From assembly GCA_905181585.1 (NCBI GenBank), contig CAJIYG010000002.1, positions 186,001 to 250,000 of the forward strand: DNA of 64,000 bases. The letters run 5' to 3'. This DNA is from an uncultured Flavobacteriales bacterium. GTDB lineage: Bacteria > Bacteroidota > Bacteroidia > Flavobacteriales > BACL11. The position numbers and the translations under genes were made by a program. Below, in pieces: positions 8,870 to 16,788 of the stretch (positions within the stretch are counted from its first letter, which is position 1; every line of letters starts with the position of its first letter). The notes under the pieces were generated by a model. That model was not told the DNA's origin. It saw only the letters and a program-made list of their open reading frames with translations, and ran no database searches.

Positions 8870-10201
8870 TTAACTTTTTAATCTTGGATCCAATGCGTCT
8901 CTTGAAGCTTCTGCAATCATATTATAAATTGTAATAGTTAGGAAGATTGCAATTCCAGGATATATAATAAGCCACCAAGCTTCTAGGTTTTGTCTACCTA
9001 AATTTAATAATGATCCCCAAGTTACAATATCATCTGGAACTCCTATTCCTAAAAATGACAGACCACTTTCTATTAAAATTGCTGAGGCAATTCCAAATGC
9101 TATACTTACAAAGACTGGAGCAAGAGCGTTTGGTAGTGCATGCTTAAAAATTGTTCTAAGGTTAGAGAAACCTAATGATTGAGCTGCTTGTACAAATTCT
9201 AACGATCTAATTCTAAGAAATTCTGCTCTTGTAAATCTAGCTATTCCAGTCCATCCAGTTATTCCAATAATTATCATAACTATCCAGATACTTCTTTCTA
9301 CTACAGCAGTAATTGTTATTATTAGTAATAGTCTTGGAATTGAATTTAATAGTTCTATTCCTCTTGATACAAATGTATCAATTGGAATATACATTTCTTT
9401 ATTTAGTGATTTTAAGGTAATAAATTTACTTATAAATCTAAATAAATAAACAACAACAAAAATTAAAGTAAAGCTTATTATTAGCTCAATCATTCCTGAG
9501 TTTATTCCATTTGAAAACCCTTCTGAGATAGCATATTTTCTTTGACCAAAACCATAGAAAAAACCAAAAAATATTCCAATTAAAGTAAAGTAATATCTTA
9601 TACGAGTCATCTTTAATTTATTATCACCAAAGAAACCTGCTAATGCACCTAAAAATATCCCAATTAAGCTGGCAATACCCATTGAAACAAGTCCAACCAT
9701 TAATGATATTCTAGTTCCGTGTATTAAGCCAGAAGCTAAATCCCTTCCAATACCATCTGTTCCAAGGTGGTGTCTAAATTTTTTAGGCACATCTGTTATT
9801 AATCCTTCAGCATTTTTAAAACGTTGCTTACCATTTGGAGATACATAATCTCTATTATATCTATCCATTCCTCCAGGTGAGTATGGGATTAAGGGCCAAA
9901 TCACTTTATCTAGATCTAAAGATCTCCAGTCAGTTATATCATATTGTAAAACATCTTCAAGTGTTCCACTAGTACCAAAAATAGAATCAGTTTGATTATC
10001 ACTGGCAAATGCAGGGTATAATGTATATCCTTTATATTGAGCATACAAAGGTCTTTCATTTGCAATGTAAGGGGCAAATAATGCTACTATTACTAATGTA
10101 AATAGTAAATACAAGCAAACAAGTGCAATTTTGTTTTTTTTGAATTGATTCCAAGCATATTTTTTAAATGAGAAGTTCTCATTATTTTGTTCTTGTGTCA
10201 T
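8870..10201 (-). CDS. oppC: ABC-type peptide transporter permease, OppC/DppC-like
   Basis: This inner-membrane permease of 443 residues works with OppB to import peptides. The family features are an N-terminal cytoplasmic segment with one helix, the HHLGTDGIGRDLASGLIHG motif, and the EAA loop for the ATPase (EFVQAAQSLGFSNLRTIFKHALPNA). It ends DALDPRLK as family members do. It is about 140 residues longer than enteric OppC. The extra length lies in a soluble segment after helix 1 (about residues 55-140) and in an added membrane/loop segment near residues 200-270. It starts 4 bases after oppB. No ATPase genes (oppD/F) are in the window, so they must be elsewhere. Confidence 0.9.
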   Translation of the reverse strand: MTQEQNNENFSFKKYAWNQFKKNKIALVCLYLLFTLVIVALFAPYIANERPLYAQYKGYTLYPAFASDNQTDSIFGTSGTLEDVLQYDITDWRSLDLDKVIWPLIPYSPGGMDRYNRDYVSPNGKQRFKNAEGLITDVPKKFRHHLGTDGIGRDLASGLIHGTRISLMVGLVSMGIASLIGIFLGALAGFFGDNKLKMTRIRYYFTLIGIFFGFFYGFGQRKYAISEGFSNGINSGMIELIISFTLIFVVVYLFRFISKFITLKSLNKEMYIPIDTFVSRGIELLNSIPRLLLIITITAVVERSIWIVMIIIGITGWTGIARFTRAEFLRIRSLEFVQAAQSLGFSNLRTIFKHALPNALAPVFVSIAFGIASAILIESGLSFLGIGVPDDIVTWGSLLNLGRQNLEAWWLIIYPGIAIFLTITIYNMIAEASRDALDPRLKS

Positions 10202-10205
10202 ATTT

Positions 10206-11684
10206 TTATTTGTATGAAATTCTTGGATCTACTACAGCATAAAGTAGATCTGCTACTAAATAACCAATCATTGTTAGAAAACCCGATAGGGTAAAAACTG
10301 TAATTATCATTGGATAATCATAATTTAAAATTGAATTATAAATTTCAACACCCATTCCAGGAATAGAGAAAATTACTTCAATAATTATTGAACCACCAAT
10401 TGCCATTGGGAAAATAGCTGCAAAAACAGTAATAACTGGTAGTAGAGAGTTTCTTAACGCATGCTTTAATATTACTTTTCCTTCACCCAAACCTTTTGCT
10501 CTAGCTGTTCTGATATAGTCCTGTGAAACGATATCAATCATTCCAACTCTCATAATTCTACTCAAGAATGCAAATGAACCATATGTATAAGTAATAATTG
10601 GAAGAATTAAGTAAGGCATTCTATGTTTTATTTTTGTCCAAAATCCCCATTCTGGATCAAAAAGGGTAGGGTCTTGTATCCCAGAAACAGGAAACCATGA
10701 TAAATTGTCAGGGTTTGCAAATTGTAGCAATAATAATGTTCCAACAAAAAATGAAGGCATTGAATATAAAATAAATAAAATTAAAGAAAGCCCTTTATCT
10801 GTAGCAGAATCTTTTTTATATGCTGAATAAATTCCAATAGGAATACTTATTAAATACGCTAAGAAGATAGATATTAATGAAAGGGAGAAGGAAATTCCAA
10901 TTTTTTGCCAAATCTTTGTTGAAATAGGTTGACTATCAATATAAGATATTCCAAAGTCTCCTCTTACTAACCCTTGTCTATCTTTTCCATTTCCAAAAAG
11001 CCATAAATGATATTGATTATTTGCACCATACCAATTAATTGAAGGAATATATGTCTTCCATTTCATTGAAGAATTTAAGATATCTAAATTTAATTTTTTA
11101 ATTTTTTGATAAGAATCGTTTAAAGGCGATAAAAAAGTATAATTTTCTAAAGAGTTACCTATAGTGTTTAATTTAAGATCAACAAGTTCTTGATCTGAAG
11201 TTTCTAATAAGCTTCCAATATCAAAGCCAACTTGATTAGTGACTTCATTAATTTCATTAAGAGTAATATTATTATTGTATTTAAAAACTTCTTTTGGTTT
11301 TAAAGTTCTATGAATATCCTGAATTTTTAATAGTTCATTATAATAATCTGAAACTAAACCCCAATTACCAGACATATGAGTCAAGTGTTCTAAGTTAGCT
11401 TTATGATATTTATCTTGAATTTTATAAAGTGTATCACTAGTCGCAATATCTGAAATACTTAGATAAAAAATTGGTAAGTCAAGCCCAAGTTTTTTTCTAA
11501 GTTCTTGCTTTATTTTTTTTGAAGCTCCTGATTGTTGCTCAGCAGAACCTTCATTTCCTGCAGCCTTTGATAATCTTTCAACAGGATCACCTGGCGCATT
11601 AATACTTATTACAAAAGACAATAATGAAATTGCTATTAGCATGGGTATAAAAGTTAAAACTCTCTTTATGGTATATTTAAACAT
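10206..11684 (-). CDS. oppB: ABC-type peptide transporter permease, OppB/DppB-like
   Basis: The 492-residue protein has the OppB N-terminus (a helix, then NAPGDPVERL) and the C-terminal permease core with the EAA motif (DYIRTARAKGLGEGKVILKHALRNSLLP) and the ending ADLLYAVVDPRI. Between the first helix and the LVRGDFGISY motif there are roughly 200 residues, mostly hydrophilic and predicted periplasmic, where classical OppB has about 75. It lies 10 bases after oppA and 4 before oppC, forming oppABC. It imports oligopeptides or related solutes with the OppA lipoprotein. The large insert is probably lineage-specific. Confidence 0.9.
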   Translation of the reverse strand: MFKYTIKRVLTFIPMLIAISLLSFVISINAPGDPVERLSKAAGNEGSAEQQSGASKKIKQELRKKLGLDLPIFYLSISDIATSDTLYKIQDKYHKANLEHLTHMSGNWGLVSDYYNELLKIQDIHRTLKPKEVFKYNNNITLNEINEVTNQVGFDIGSLLETSDQELVDLKLNTIGNSLENYTFLSPLNDSYQKIKKLNLDILNSSMKWKTYIPSINWYGANNQYHLWLFGNGKDRQGLVRGDFGISYIDSQPISTKIWQKIGISFSLSLISIFLAYLISIPIGIYSAYKKDSATDKGLSLILFILYSMPSFFVGTLLLLQFANPDNLSWFPVSGIQDPTLFDPEWGFWTKIKHRMPYLILPIITYTYGSFAFLSRIMRVGMIDIVSQDYIRTARAKGLGEGKVILKHALRNSLLPVITVFAAIFPMAIGGSIIIEVIFSIPGMGVEIYNSILNYDYPMIITVFTLSGFLTMIGYLVADLLYAVVDPRISYK

Positions 11685-11694
11685 CTTTTATATT

Positions 11695-13452
11695 TTATTG
11701 AATATTAGTAGGGGCCATGCTGAAATTTGAATTAAGCTTTAAATTATTTAATATAACCCCTGGTCTTTCATTATACATTCCTCTGTTATCAAATCTTTTA
11801 TGAATTGCAAATTTTCTTTTTGTACAATATAAGAAAACATAAGGTTGTTCATCATAAATTTTTGCTTGTAATTTTAATAGAGCATTATTATGAATATCCT
11901 CATCTAAAGTTAAATTTGCTTCTTCAATAAGAGCGTCACTTGAAGCATCACCAAAGCCCACAAAATTTGATCCTTTGTTTACCCATGATGAAGTGTGCCA
12001 TATTTGCATAGGATTAGAATAAGAAGCACTCCCTCCCCAGCCACCAAGCATAGCATCAAATTTATGATCCATTGCATTTTTATAAAATAAGGTAAAATCC
12101 ATTGGTGTCGGTTCAGCAACAATTCCAGCTTTATAGAAACTTTCTTTCATCATTAGAACAATTTCTTTTGATGTAGGGGAGCTCATATAGCTAAATTTAA
12201 ATGAGAATGGTGTCTTTTCACCGTTTATAACTTTATCTCTAATGTTATCTCCATCTGTATCAACCCAACCAGCTTCAGAAAGTAATTCTTTAGCCTTTTC
12301 AATATCTAGTTGTATTAATTCTAATGTATCATTGTAAGTTTTTTTAAGAGGAGATATGTTAGAGGCTTGTCTTGCAGCTTGGCCATGCACCATTACTTCA
12401 ATAACCTCATCTACAGGTGTCATGTAAGCCATAGCTTTTCTTACTCTTTTGTCAACAAAGAAAGGTTTGAATTTTAATCCATCAGGTTTCATATTTAATC
12501 CAATATAATTAAAAGAATACTGATCTAAAAAGTCTGAATCATAGTTATTATTGAAATATTCCCTTTCTCTAAGTTTCATTAACTTAACAGTACCGATATT
12601 TGTTGTTACATCAATATCTTGATTTTTTAAAGCTAAATAAGAAGAAGCATCTTCTTTAATGATTTTAAAAATGATTTCTTGAGGATAAGCAGTATTATAT
12701 TTTGTTGAATCATTAGATGCCCACCAATTTTCTTTTTTCTTTAAAGTAATATACTGACTTGCTTCCCACTCACTGACATAGTATTGACCCAATCCTACTA
12801 AATTATTTGGTTTATAACTGTTGTCTGCATTATTAAAGTTATTAAACCATTCAGAAATTTCTTCTGTTTCAGTAAATTTTGGTGATAATACATCCTCAAA
12901 AGTTAAATTATCTAAAATTCCGTTTGGATCCCAGTAATTTTTTTGTTGTATGTATATTAAACCAAGTATTAATCTATTGTCCCAGTGTATGTTTTGGGCA
13001 TGCATTGTAAATTTCAAAGGATTCTCTTTATCAACTTCTACAGATTTAATTACTGTACTGTAGTTAGATCTTATCTGTGCATTATTTGTTAATGGACAAA
13101 GCATTAATTTAGCTGTAAAAGCAATATCTTCACCAGTTAATTCAGTACCATCATCCCACCTTATATTTTCTTTGAGCTCAAAATAAAATGATTTATTATC
13201 TTTAGAAGGAATTGGCAGGGTTTTAAGCAAACTAGGAGAATACTCAAGTGTTTCTAAATCTAAATCAACTAAAGTTTTTTGAGTGTAAGAGCATATAAAA
13301 CTTCTCATTACCGAATTATCATTAAATGGATGTAATCCATCTGGTTGAGATAATATGTGAGCAATTACAGTATTTTGGCTTAGATCTCTTTCTTTGACAC
13401 ATGAGAATAAAAGAGAGAATAAAAAGATTAAAATTATTGGTTTTTTTGTCAT
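11695..13452 (-). CDS. oppA: Peptide-binding lipoprotein, OppA-like (SBP_bac_5)
   Basis: This is the solute receptor for the Opp importer, and it delivers peptides to OppBC. I chose the ATG at 13452 because it gives a clean lipoprotein signal, with the sequence FSLLFSC placing lipidated Cys at residue 18. An upstream ATG at 13488 would add 12 residues before the signal and lies upstream of the -7 box. The 585-residue product has the family 5 features: GLHPFND, LKENIRWDDGTELTGEDIAF, KAMAYMTP, AKELLSEAGWVDTDGD, and a C-terminal region ending in VFLYCTKRKFAI. It is first in oppABC. Confidence 0.92.
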   Translation of the reverse strand: MTKKPIILIFLFSLLFSCVKERDLSQNTVIAHILSQPDGLHPFNDNSVMRSFICSYTQKTLVDLDLETLEYSPSLLKTLPIPSKDNKSFYFELKENIRWDDGTELTGEDIAFTAKLMLCPLTNNAQIRSNYSTVIKSVEVDKENPLKFTMHAQNIHWDNRLILGLIYIQQKNYWDPNGILDNLTFEDVLSPKFTETEEISEWFNNFNNADNSYKPNNLVGLGQYYVSEWEASQYITLKKKENWWASNDSTKYNTAYPQEIIFKIIKEDASSYLALKNQDIDVTTNIGTVKLMKLREREYFNNNYDSDFLDQYSFNYIGLNMKPDGLKFKPFFVDKRVRKAMAYMTPVDEVIEVMVHGQAARQASNISPLKKTYNDTLELIQLDIEKAKELLSEAGWVDTDGDNIRDKVINGEKTPFSFKFSYMSSPTSKEIVLMMKESFYKAGIVAEPTPMDFTLFYKNAMDHKFDAMLGGWGGSASYSNPMQIWHTSSWVNKGSNFVGFGDASSDALIEEANLTLDEDIHNNALLKLQAKIYDEQPYVFLYCTKRKFAIHKRFDNRGMYNERPGVILNNLKLNSNFSMAPTNIQ

Positions 13453-13470
13453 AGAAATATATAATGTATG

Positions 13471-13478
13471 CAAATATA
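13471..13478 (-). promoter_or_regulatory. Bacteroidota -7 box for oppA
   Basis: On the minus strand this reads TATATTTG, an exact match to the phylum consensus TAnnTTTG. It lies 18 bases before the chosen oppA ATG at 13452, giving a very short leader. No convincing -33 TTTG element is seen at the usual spacing. Confidence 0.55.
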
Positions 13479-13517
13479 ACATTCCCAAAAAATTGATTAA
13501 ATAATTTACTAATAAAA

Positions 13518-13548
13518 TTTGCTATAAATATAGATTACTTTACATTTG
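13518..13548 (+). promoter_or_regulatory. Promoter for tRNA-Ser, TTTG-N19-TACATTTG
   Basis: TTTG at 13518-13521 and TACATTTG at 13541-13548 are separated by 19 bases, matching the Bacteroidota housekeeping promoter (-33 TTTG, -7 TAnnTTTG). The tRNA begins about 41 bases after the -7 box. It probably drives both tRNA genes, since the second has no clear promoter of its own. Confidence 0.7.
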
Positions 13549-13589
13549 CATCCATTAAAAAAAAACGTTCTTTATTATTTTTAATCATT

Positions 13590-13676
13590 GGAGAGGTGCC
13601 AGAGTGGTCGATCGGGGCTCCCTGCTAAGGAGTTGTGCCTTTACGGGTACCGGGGGTTCGAATCCCTTCCTCTCCG
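13590..13676 (+). tRNA. tRNA-Ser(GCT)
   Basis: The 87 bases fold as a class II tRNA with a long variable arm. The acceptor stem pairs GGAGAGG (13590-13596) with CCTCTCC (13669-13675), with G as discriminator. The anticodon loop CTGCTAA gives anticodon GCT for serine codons AGC/AGU. The T arm contains GGGGGTTCGAATCCC. The terminal CCA is not encoded. Confidence 0.95.
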
Positions 13677-13736
13677 CAATAAATAGAAAAATGATATTCT
13701 TAGATTAATTAAAAGTATTATTATTGCAAACCTTTT

Positions 13737-13811
13737 CGGGGTATAGCGTAGCCCGGTCATCGCGCCTGCTTTGGGAGCAGGAGGTCGCAGGTTCGAATCC
13801 TGCTACCCCGA
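13737..13811 (+). tRNA. tRNA-Pro(TGG)
   Basis: The acceptor stem pairs CGGGGTA (13737-13743) with TACCCCG (13804-13810), with A as discriminator. The anticodon stem CCTGC/GCAGG encloses loop TTTGGGA, giving anticodon TGG for proline. The T arm reads GCAGGTTCGAATCCTGC. CCA is not encoded. It lies 60 bases after tRNA-Ser, probably in one transcript. Confidence 0.95.
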
Positions 13812-13822
13812 CACTTTTCACC

Positions 13823-13843
13823 CCTAAAATCGACGATTTTAGG
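13823..13843 (+). repeat. Perfect 21-base inverted repeat after tRNA-Pro
   Basis: CCTAAAATCG, one A, then CGATTTTAGG form an inverted repeat with 10-base arms and a single central base. It starts 11 bases after the tRNA end. There is no T-run after it, so it is not a typical intrinsic terminator. It could be a processing or termination hairpin for the tRNA transcript, or a protein-binding or recombination site. Confidence 0.6.
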
Positions 13844-14121
13844 TAGTAACACATTGATTGCTAAGGGATCCAACACAAGTAAGTAATAACTTAAGTAATT
13901 ATCAATCTAATAAAGAACATAGTAAAAATGAATTTTTTTCTTTAATTAAGTTAATTTTAATAAGCTCCTATAATATATACCTATAACTCCAATTTTGCCC
14001 GTGTGTGCGTGAATCTATGAGTAGCTCTACAAAGCTTATCTGTGATAGAAATACTATTTGGAACATTAGTAAAAGTACTGATAAGTAGTTAGTTAGAAAA
14101 TTGTTAAGTTTATAGAAAATT
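13844..14121. other. Intergenic stretch without recognisable gene
   Basis: Between the inverted repeat after tRNA-Pro and the next gene I find no open frame of useful length, no RNA gene and no clear promoter box. The position next to a tRNA 3' end and at the edge of a patchwork region would fit remnants of an integrated element, but I recognise no integrase. Confidence 0.4.
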
Positions 14122-14760
14122 ATGAAATATATTTTTCTATTATTATTCTGTAGTCTATTAACTTTCGGTGTTTCAGCACAAAGTCATTCATTAACTGCTG
14201 GCTTTGGGATACTTAATCCAAAATTAAGAGTTCAACTTGAACATAGTCTTAATAGTAATAAATCTGCTGGTGCAAATCTTACATACTATCTGGATAATTG
14301 GAAAGGTCCTCGTTTGGAAGGGTTTTATAGATATTATTTTTCTGATTTTTTTGGTAATTTTAATAAGAGAGGGAGAAGTGCTTCTTATGATAACGAGAAT
14401 GGTTTTTATGCTCAATTTAAAGTTGGTGTCGGTTTATTTACTAATGTATTTGACGATGGAGATGATTTAATATTTACTTATTATGATGATGATGGTAATT
14501 TTTCATCAGTAGAGTTATATGAATCAAATAATTGGATAAATTTTGGTATCAGTTCTGGTACTGGTTATAAATTTACAAGTAATGGTGGCTTTGTATTTGA
14601 AGCTATTCTTGGTATACAAATTTGGTCTAAACCATGGTCTGGTCCAAAAGATAACTACAAGTTGGGAAATCAATATTTTGGCGTGTGGGACTTCTTAGAT
14701 AGTACAGAAGCTAATTATTATATAACTGGACCAGGTTTTCGTGTTGAGTTTATAAGTTAA
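14122..14760 (+). CDS. Putative outer-membrane beta-barrel protein
   Basis: The 212-residue product has a signal peptide (MKYIFLLLFCSLLTFGVSAQ) and then short amphipathic strands with many aromatics, as in small 8-stranded outer-membrane barrels of the Bacteroidota (DUF3575-like or porin-family). It ends in GPGFRVEFIS, a plausible closing strand. An Asp-rich hairpin loop lies near residues 110-125. It stands alone, followed by a terminator-like hairpin at 14807. The function is unknown. Confidence 0.65.
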   Translation: MKYIFLLLFCSLLTFGVSAQSHSLTAGFGILNPKLRVQLEHSLNSNKSAGANLTYYLDNWKGPRLEGFYRYYFSDFFGNFNKRGRSASYDNENGFYAQFKVGVGLFTNVFDDGDDLIFTYYDDDGNFSSVELYESNNWINFGISSGTGYKFTSNGGFVFEAILGIQIWSKPWSGPKDNYKLGNQYFGVWDFLDSTEANYYITGPGFRVEFIS

Positions 14761-14801
14761 GTTTGGTTTTAATTTTTAATTTTAATATATAGCACAAAAA
14801 T

Positions 14802-14831
14802 AAAAGTTAAACCCTTGTAATTCAATAGATT
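14802..14831 (+). repeat. 30-base direct repeat, copy 1 (flanks cupredoxin gene)
   Basis: This segment matches 15499-15528 at 27 of 30 bases. The mismatches are A/T, G/A and G/T at positions 10, 16 and 27. The two copies flank the cupredoxin gene in the same orientation. Copy 1 includes the left arm of the terminator-like hairpin. Confidence 0.6.
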
Positions 14832-14844
14832 ATGAGGGTTTTTT
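14807..14844 (+). terminator. Putative intrinsic terminator after the barrel gene
   Basis: AAACCCT (14809-14815) pairs with AGGGTTT (14835-14841) and is followed by a T run. The loop contains a further weak GTAAT/ATTAT pairing. It sits about 50 bases after the stop at 14760. Confidence 0.55.
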
Positions 14845-14852
14845 AATTTTAG

Positions 14853-14872
14853 GGGGACAGAAAAGGGGACAG
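14853..14872 (+). repeat. Tandem GGGGACAG motif
   Basis: Two GGGGACAG octamers (14853-14860 and 14865-14872) are separated by AAAA. This G-rich motif stands out in A+T-rich DNA. Short GGGACAG-type repeats are known beside some transposases in other bacteria, but no transposase is seen here. Confidence 0.4.
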
Positions 14873-14980
14873 TTTTTGGCTGTAGGATTCTAAAACTTTT
14901 ATTATTCTAAAGTTTCAATAATATTACGTATTTCGTTGTTGATAAATAATTGTTTAGATTTGAGAAAAAAATCATTCATT

Positions 14981-15475
14981 TTGAAAAAACTACTACTTAT
15001 ATTATTTATTCTTTCTTCTTTTAATTCAAAAGGAACGATACATACAATAGGAGTATGGGGTGGCTATTATGAGTTCGTTCCAGCTAGTATTACAATTCAA
15101 CTGGGAGACACTATAGAGTGGGAACCTTTTTTTGGATTACTTCCAATGATGCTTCATACTATAACGTCTGATAATATTCCTGTTGGGGCAGTTCCTTTTG
15201 ATCAAGTATGGCAAATGCCTGCTGATACTTTTTTCCAATATATCCCTCAAGTCGCTGGGTTGTATCAATATGTTTGCACTCCTCATATTTCAAATGGAAT
15301 GATTGGAGAGTTTACTGTTATTTCTGGTACTACTGCAATACAAGAACACACTACAATCAAAGAACTTCTTAAAGTAATAGATCTATTAGGAAGAGAGACT
15401 AAAGAGGTTGAAAATCAACCTCTTTTTTATATCTATGATGATGGAACTGTGGAGAAGAAGTTAATTTTGCAGTAA
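14981..15475 (+). CDS. Secreted cupredoxin (plastocyanin-like) with T9SS tail
   Basis: A TTG start at 14981 gives a clean signal peptide (LKKLLLILFILSSF). A TTG at 14936 would add 15 polar residues and is less likely. The mature domain is a blue-copper fold with likely copper ligands in MLHTIT (His), YVCTPH (Cys and His) and GMIGEF (Met). After it comes a tail with DLLGRE and DGTVEKKLILQ, the T9SS sorting signal variant shared by several proteins in this window. The protein is therefore probably exported to the cell surface or medium and may carry electrons or bind copper. It is flanked by 30-base direct repeats. Confidence 0.8.
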   Translation: MKKLLLILFILSSFNSKGTIHTIGVWGGYYEFVPASITIQLGDTIEWEPFFGLLPMMLHTITSDNIPVGAVPFDQVWQMPADTFFQYIPQVAGLYQYVCTPHISNGMIGEFTVISGTTAIQEHTTIKELLKVIDLLGRETKEVENQPLFYIYDDGTVEKKLILQ

Positions 15476-15498
15476 AGTCCCGTCCAGATCGCAACAAG

Positions 15499-15528
15499 AA
15501 AAGTTAATCCCTTATAATTCAATATATT
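15499..15528 (+). repeat. 30-base direct repeat, copy 2
   Basis: This copy matches 14802-14831 at 27 of 30 bases and lies just after the cupredoxin stop codon. The hairpin part of copy 1 is not preserved here. Confidence 0.6.
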
Positions 15529-15558
15529 TACTAAACAAAATTTAGTATTTTTATTTAC

Positions 15559-16413
15559 ATGAAAAAAAATAAACTACTTTTCTTTTTTCTTCTTTTTAGT
15601 TCAACAATTATTGCACAGAAGAAAGCATTTGTAATTTTCGATAATCAGGGAAGTAAAGTAACTTATAATGAATTGTTTTTTCAATCTAAAAAAGCTGATA
15701 TTATTCTTTTTGGTGAACTTCATGATAATCCAATTAACCATTGGTTACAAAAAGAATTAACTAAAGATTTATTTAATAACTCAGAAAAACTTGTGTTAGG
15801 AGGAGAAATGATGGAGGCCGATAATCAATTAATTATTGATGAATATCTTTTAGGGTTAGTTTCTGATTCAAAGTTGGAAAGTGAAACTAAAACTTGGCCT
15901 AATTTTAAGACAGATTATTTGCCTTTAATTCAATTTTCTAAAGATAATAAACTTTCATTTATAGCTACTAATGTTCCTAGAAGATACGCATCAATTGTCT
16001 ATAAATTCGGTTTCGATACATTGAATTTTTTATCAAATGAAGCAAAAGAATATATGGCACCTCTTCCTATTTTATTTGATAAATCTTTATCATCCTACCA
16101 AGAAATGTTAAATATTGGAATGGGTCATGGTGGTGATAATCTTCTTAAATCACAAGCTTTAAAAGATGCAACTATGGCCTATTTTATTCTTAAGAATTGG
16201 ATAATGGGTTTTAAATTTATTCATTTTCATGGATCTTTTCATTCTAAGAATTTTGAAGGAATTAATTGGTATTTAAAACAAGAAAATAAATTTGTTAAAA
16301 CTCTAATTATTTCAAGTTATGAACAAGATAATTTAGATCAATTAGATGAAGATCAAATAGGGATTGCTGATTTTATAATTGTTACTCCAACTAATATGAC
16401 TAAAACACACTAA
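15559..16413 (+). CDS. ChaN-family (haem-binding uptake, Tiki-like) secreted protein
   Basis: The 284-residue product has a signal peptide (to IIAQ) and the ChaN/Tiki motifs: FGELHDNPINHWLQ near residue 55, GGEMMEADNQ, NVPRRYAS, MGHGG, and FIHFHGSFHS near the C-terminus. ChaN proteins of other bacteria bind haem and are linked to iron uptake, while related Tiki proteins are metal-dependent proteases. The conserved Glu and His residues are present. The gene is on its own, with no TonB or haem genes beside it, so an iron role is inferred from the family only. Confidence 0.85.
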   Translation: MKKNKLLFFFLLFSSTIIAQKKAFVIFDNQGSKVTYNELFFQSKKADIILFGELHDNPINHWLQKELTKDLFNNSEKLVLGGEMMEADNQLIIDEYLLGLVSDSKLESETKTWPNFKTDYLPLIQFSKDNKLSFIATNVPRRYASIVYKFGFDTLNFLSNEAKEYMAPLPILFDKSLSSYQEMLNIGMGHGGDNLLKSQALKDATMAYFILKNWIMGFKFIHFHGSFHSKNFEGINWYLKQENKFVKTLIISSYEQDNLDQLDEDQIGIADFIIVTPTNMTKTH

Positions 16414-16493
16414 TTTTTAAAAAATTAGATTTGCTATTAATAATAGAAATAGATGATAAAATATAATTAAGATCACCTATTTAATCGTTGATA

Positions 16494-16529
16494 AATAATG
16501 GAGCAGTAGAGAAAAGAATAATTATTTAA
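16494..16529 (+). pseudogene. Relic T9SS C-terminal tail (orphan gene end)
   Basis: The codons read NNGAVEKRIII and then stop. This is nearly the last part of the sorting tails of nearby genes (DGTVEKKLILQ at 15.47 kb, DGTVEKKIILE at 19.82 kb). Nothing upstream in this frame continues the tail. It is followed by a decayed copy of the same terminator/tRNA-end-like unit that follows the gene ending at 19819. It is most easily read as the remaining end of a lost or partly duplicated cargo gene. Confidence 0.6.
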
Positions 16530-16532
16530 TAA

Positions 16533-16596
16533 AAAAAACCACTCAAATGAATGGGCTTATTTTTGGTGGACCTCTCGGTCCTTATTTCGAACTTTT
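16533..16596 (+). repeat. Terminator/tRNA-end-like repeat unit, copy A (decayed)
   Basis: This is the least preserved of three copies. The hairpin arms are eroded (CCACTCA and GAATGGG), followed by TTTTTGGTGGACC, TCTC, GGTCC and TTTCGAAC. The conserved order is a palindromic terminator, then GGTGGACC-N4-GGTCC, then TTCGAA. Read on the minus strand the second part resembles the 3' end of a tRNA (GTTCGAA ... GGTCCACCA). Confidence 0.6.
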
Positions 16597-16683
16597 TTAG
16601 GAAATTAAATTCTTTGGATATGTAAGACTATTACTAAAATAGTACAATAATCTGTTCACTTTTTCATTCTCACAAATTAAAAA

Positions 16684-16720
16684 AATCTAGATAAAAAGGT
16701 AGGAGATCTAATCCTCTAAA
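16684..16720 (+). repeat. T-arm-like repeat, copy 1
   Basis: AATCTAGATAAAA, GGTAGG and TCTAATCCTCTAA are shared with 20118-20154, with about three substitutions. Each copy lies downstream of a terminator-like unit (copies A and C), so both ends of these units are duplicated. The stretch TTCTAATCC in copy 2 resembles a decayed tRNA T loop. The remaining bases of 16597-16788 show nothing recognisable. Confidence 0.55.
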
Positions 16721-16788
16721 TGACGTATTTCTCTAAGTGTTTTTACAGATATAAAAATTAATTTTTAATAATTAATTTTGAAAATGTT

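Noticed and set aside
14224-14470. Two frames overlapping the 14.1 kb barrel gene (one per strand)
   Set aside because: Both lie within a gene with a proper signal peptide and show low-complexity translations.
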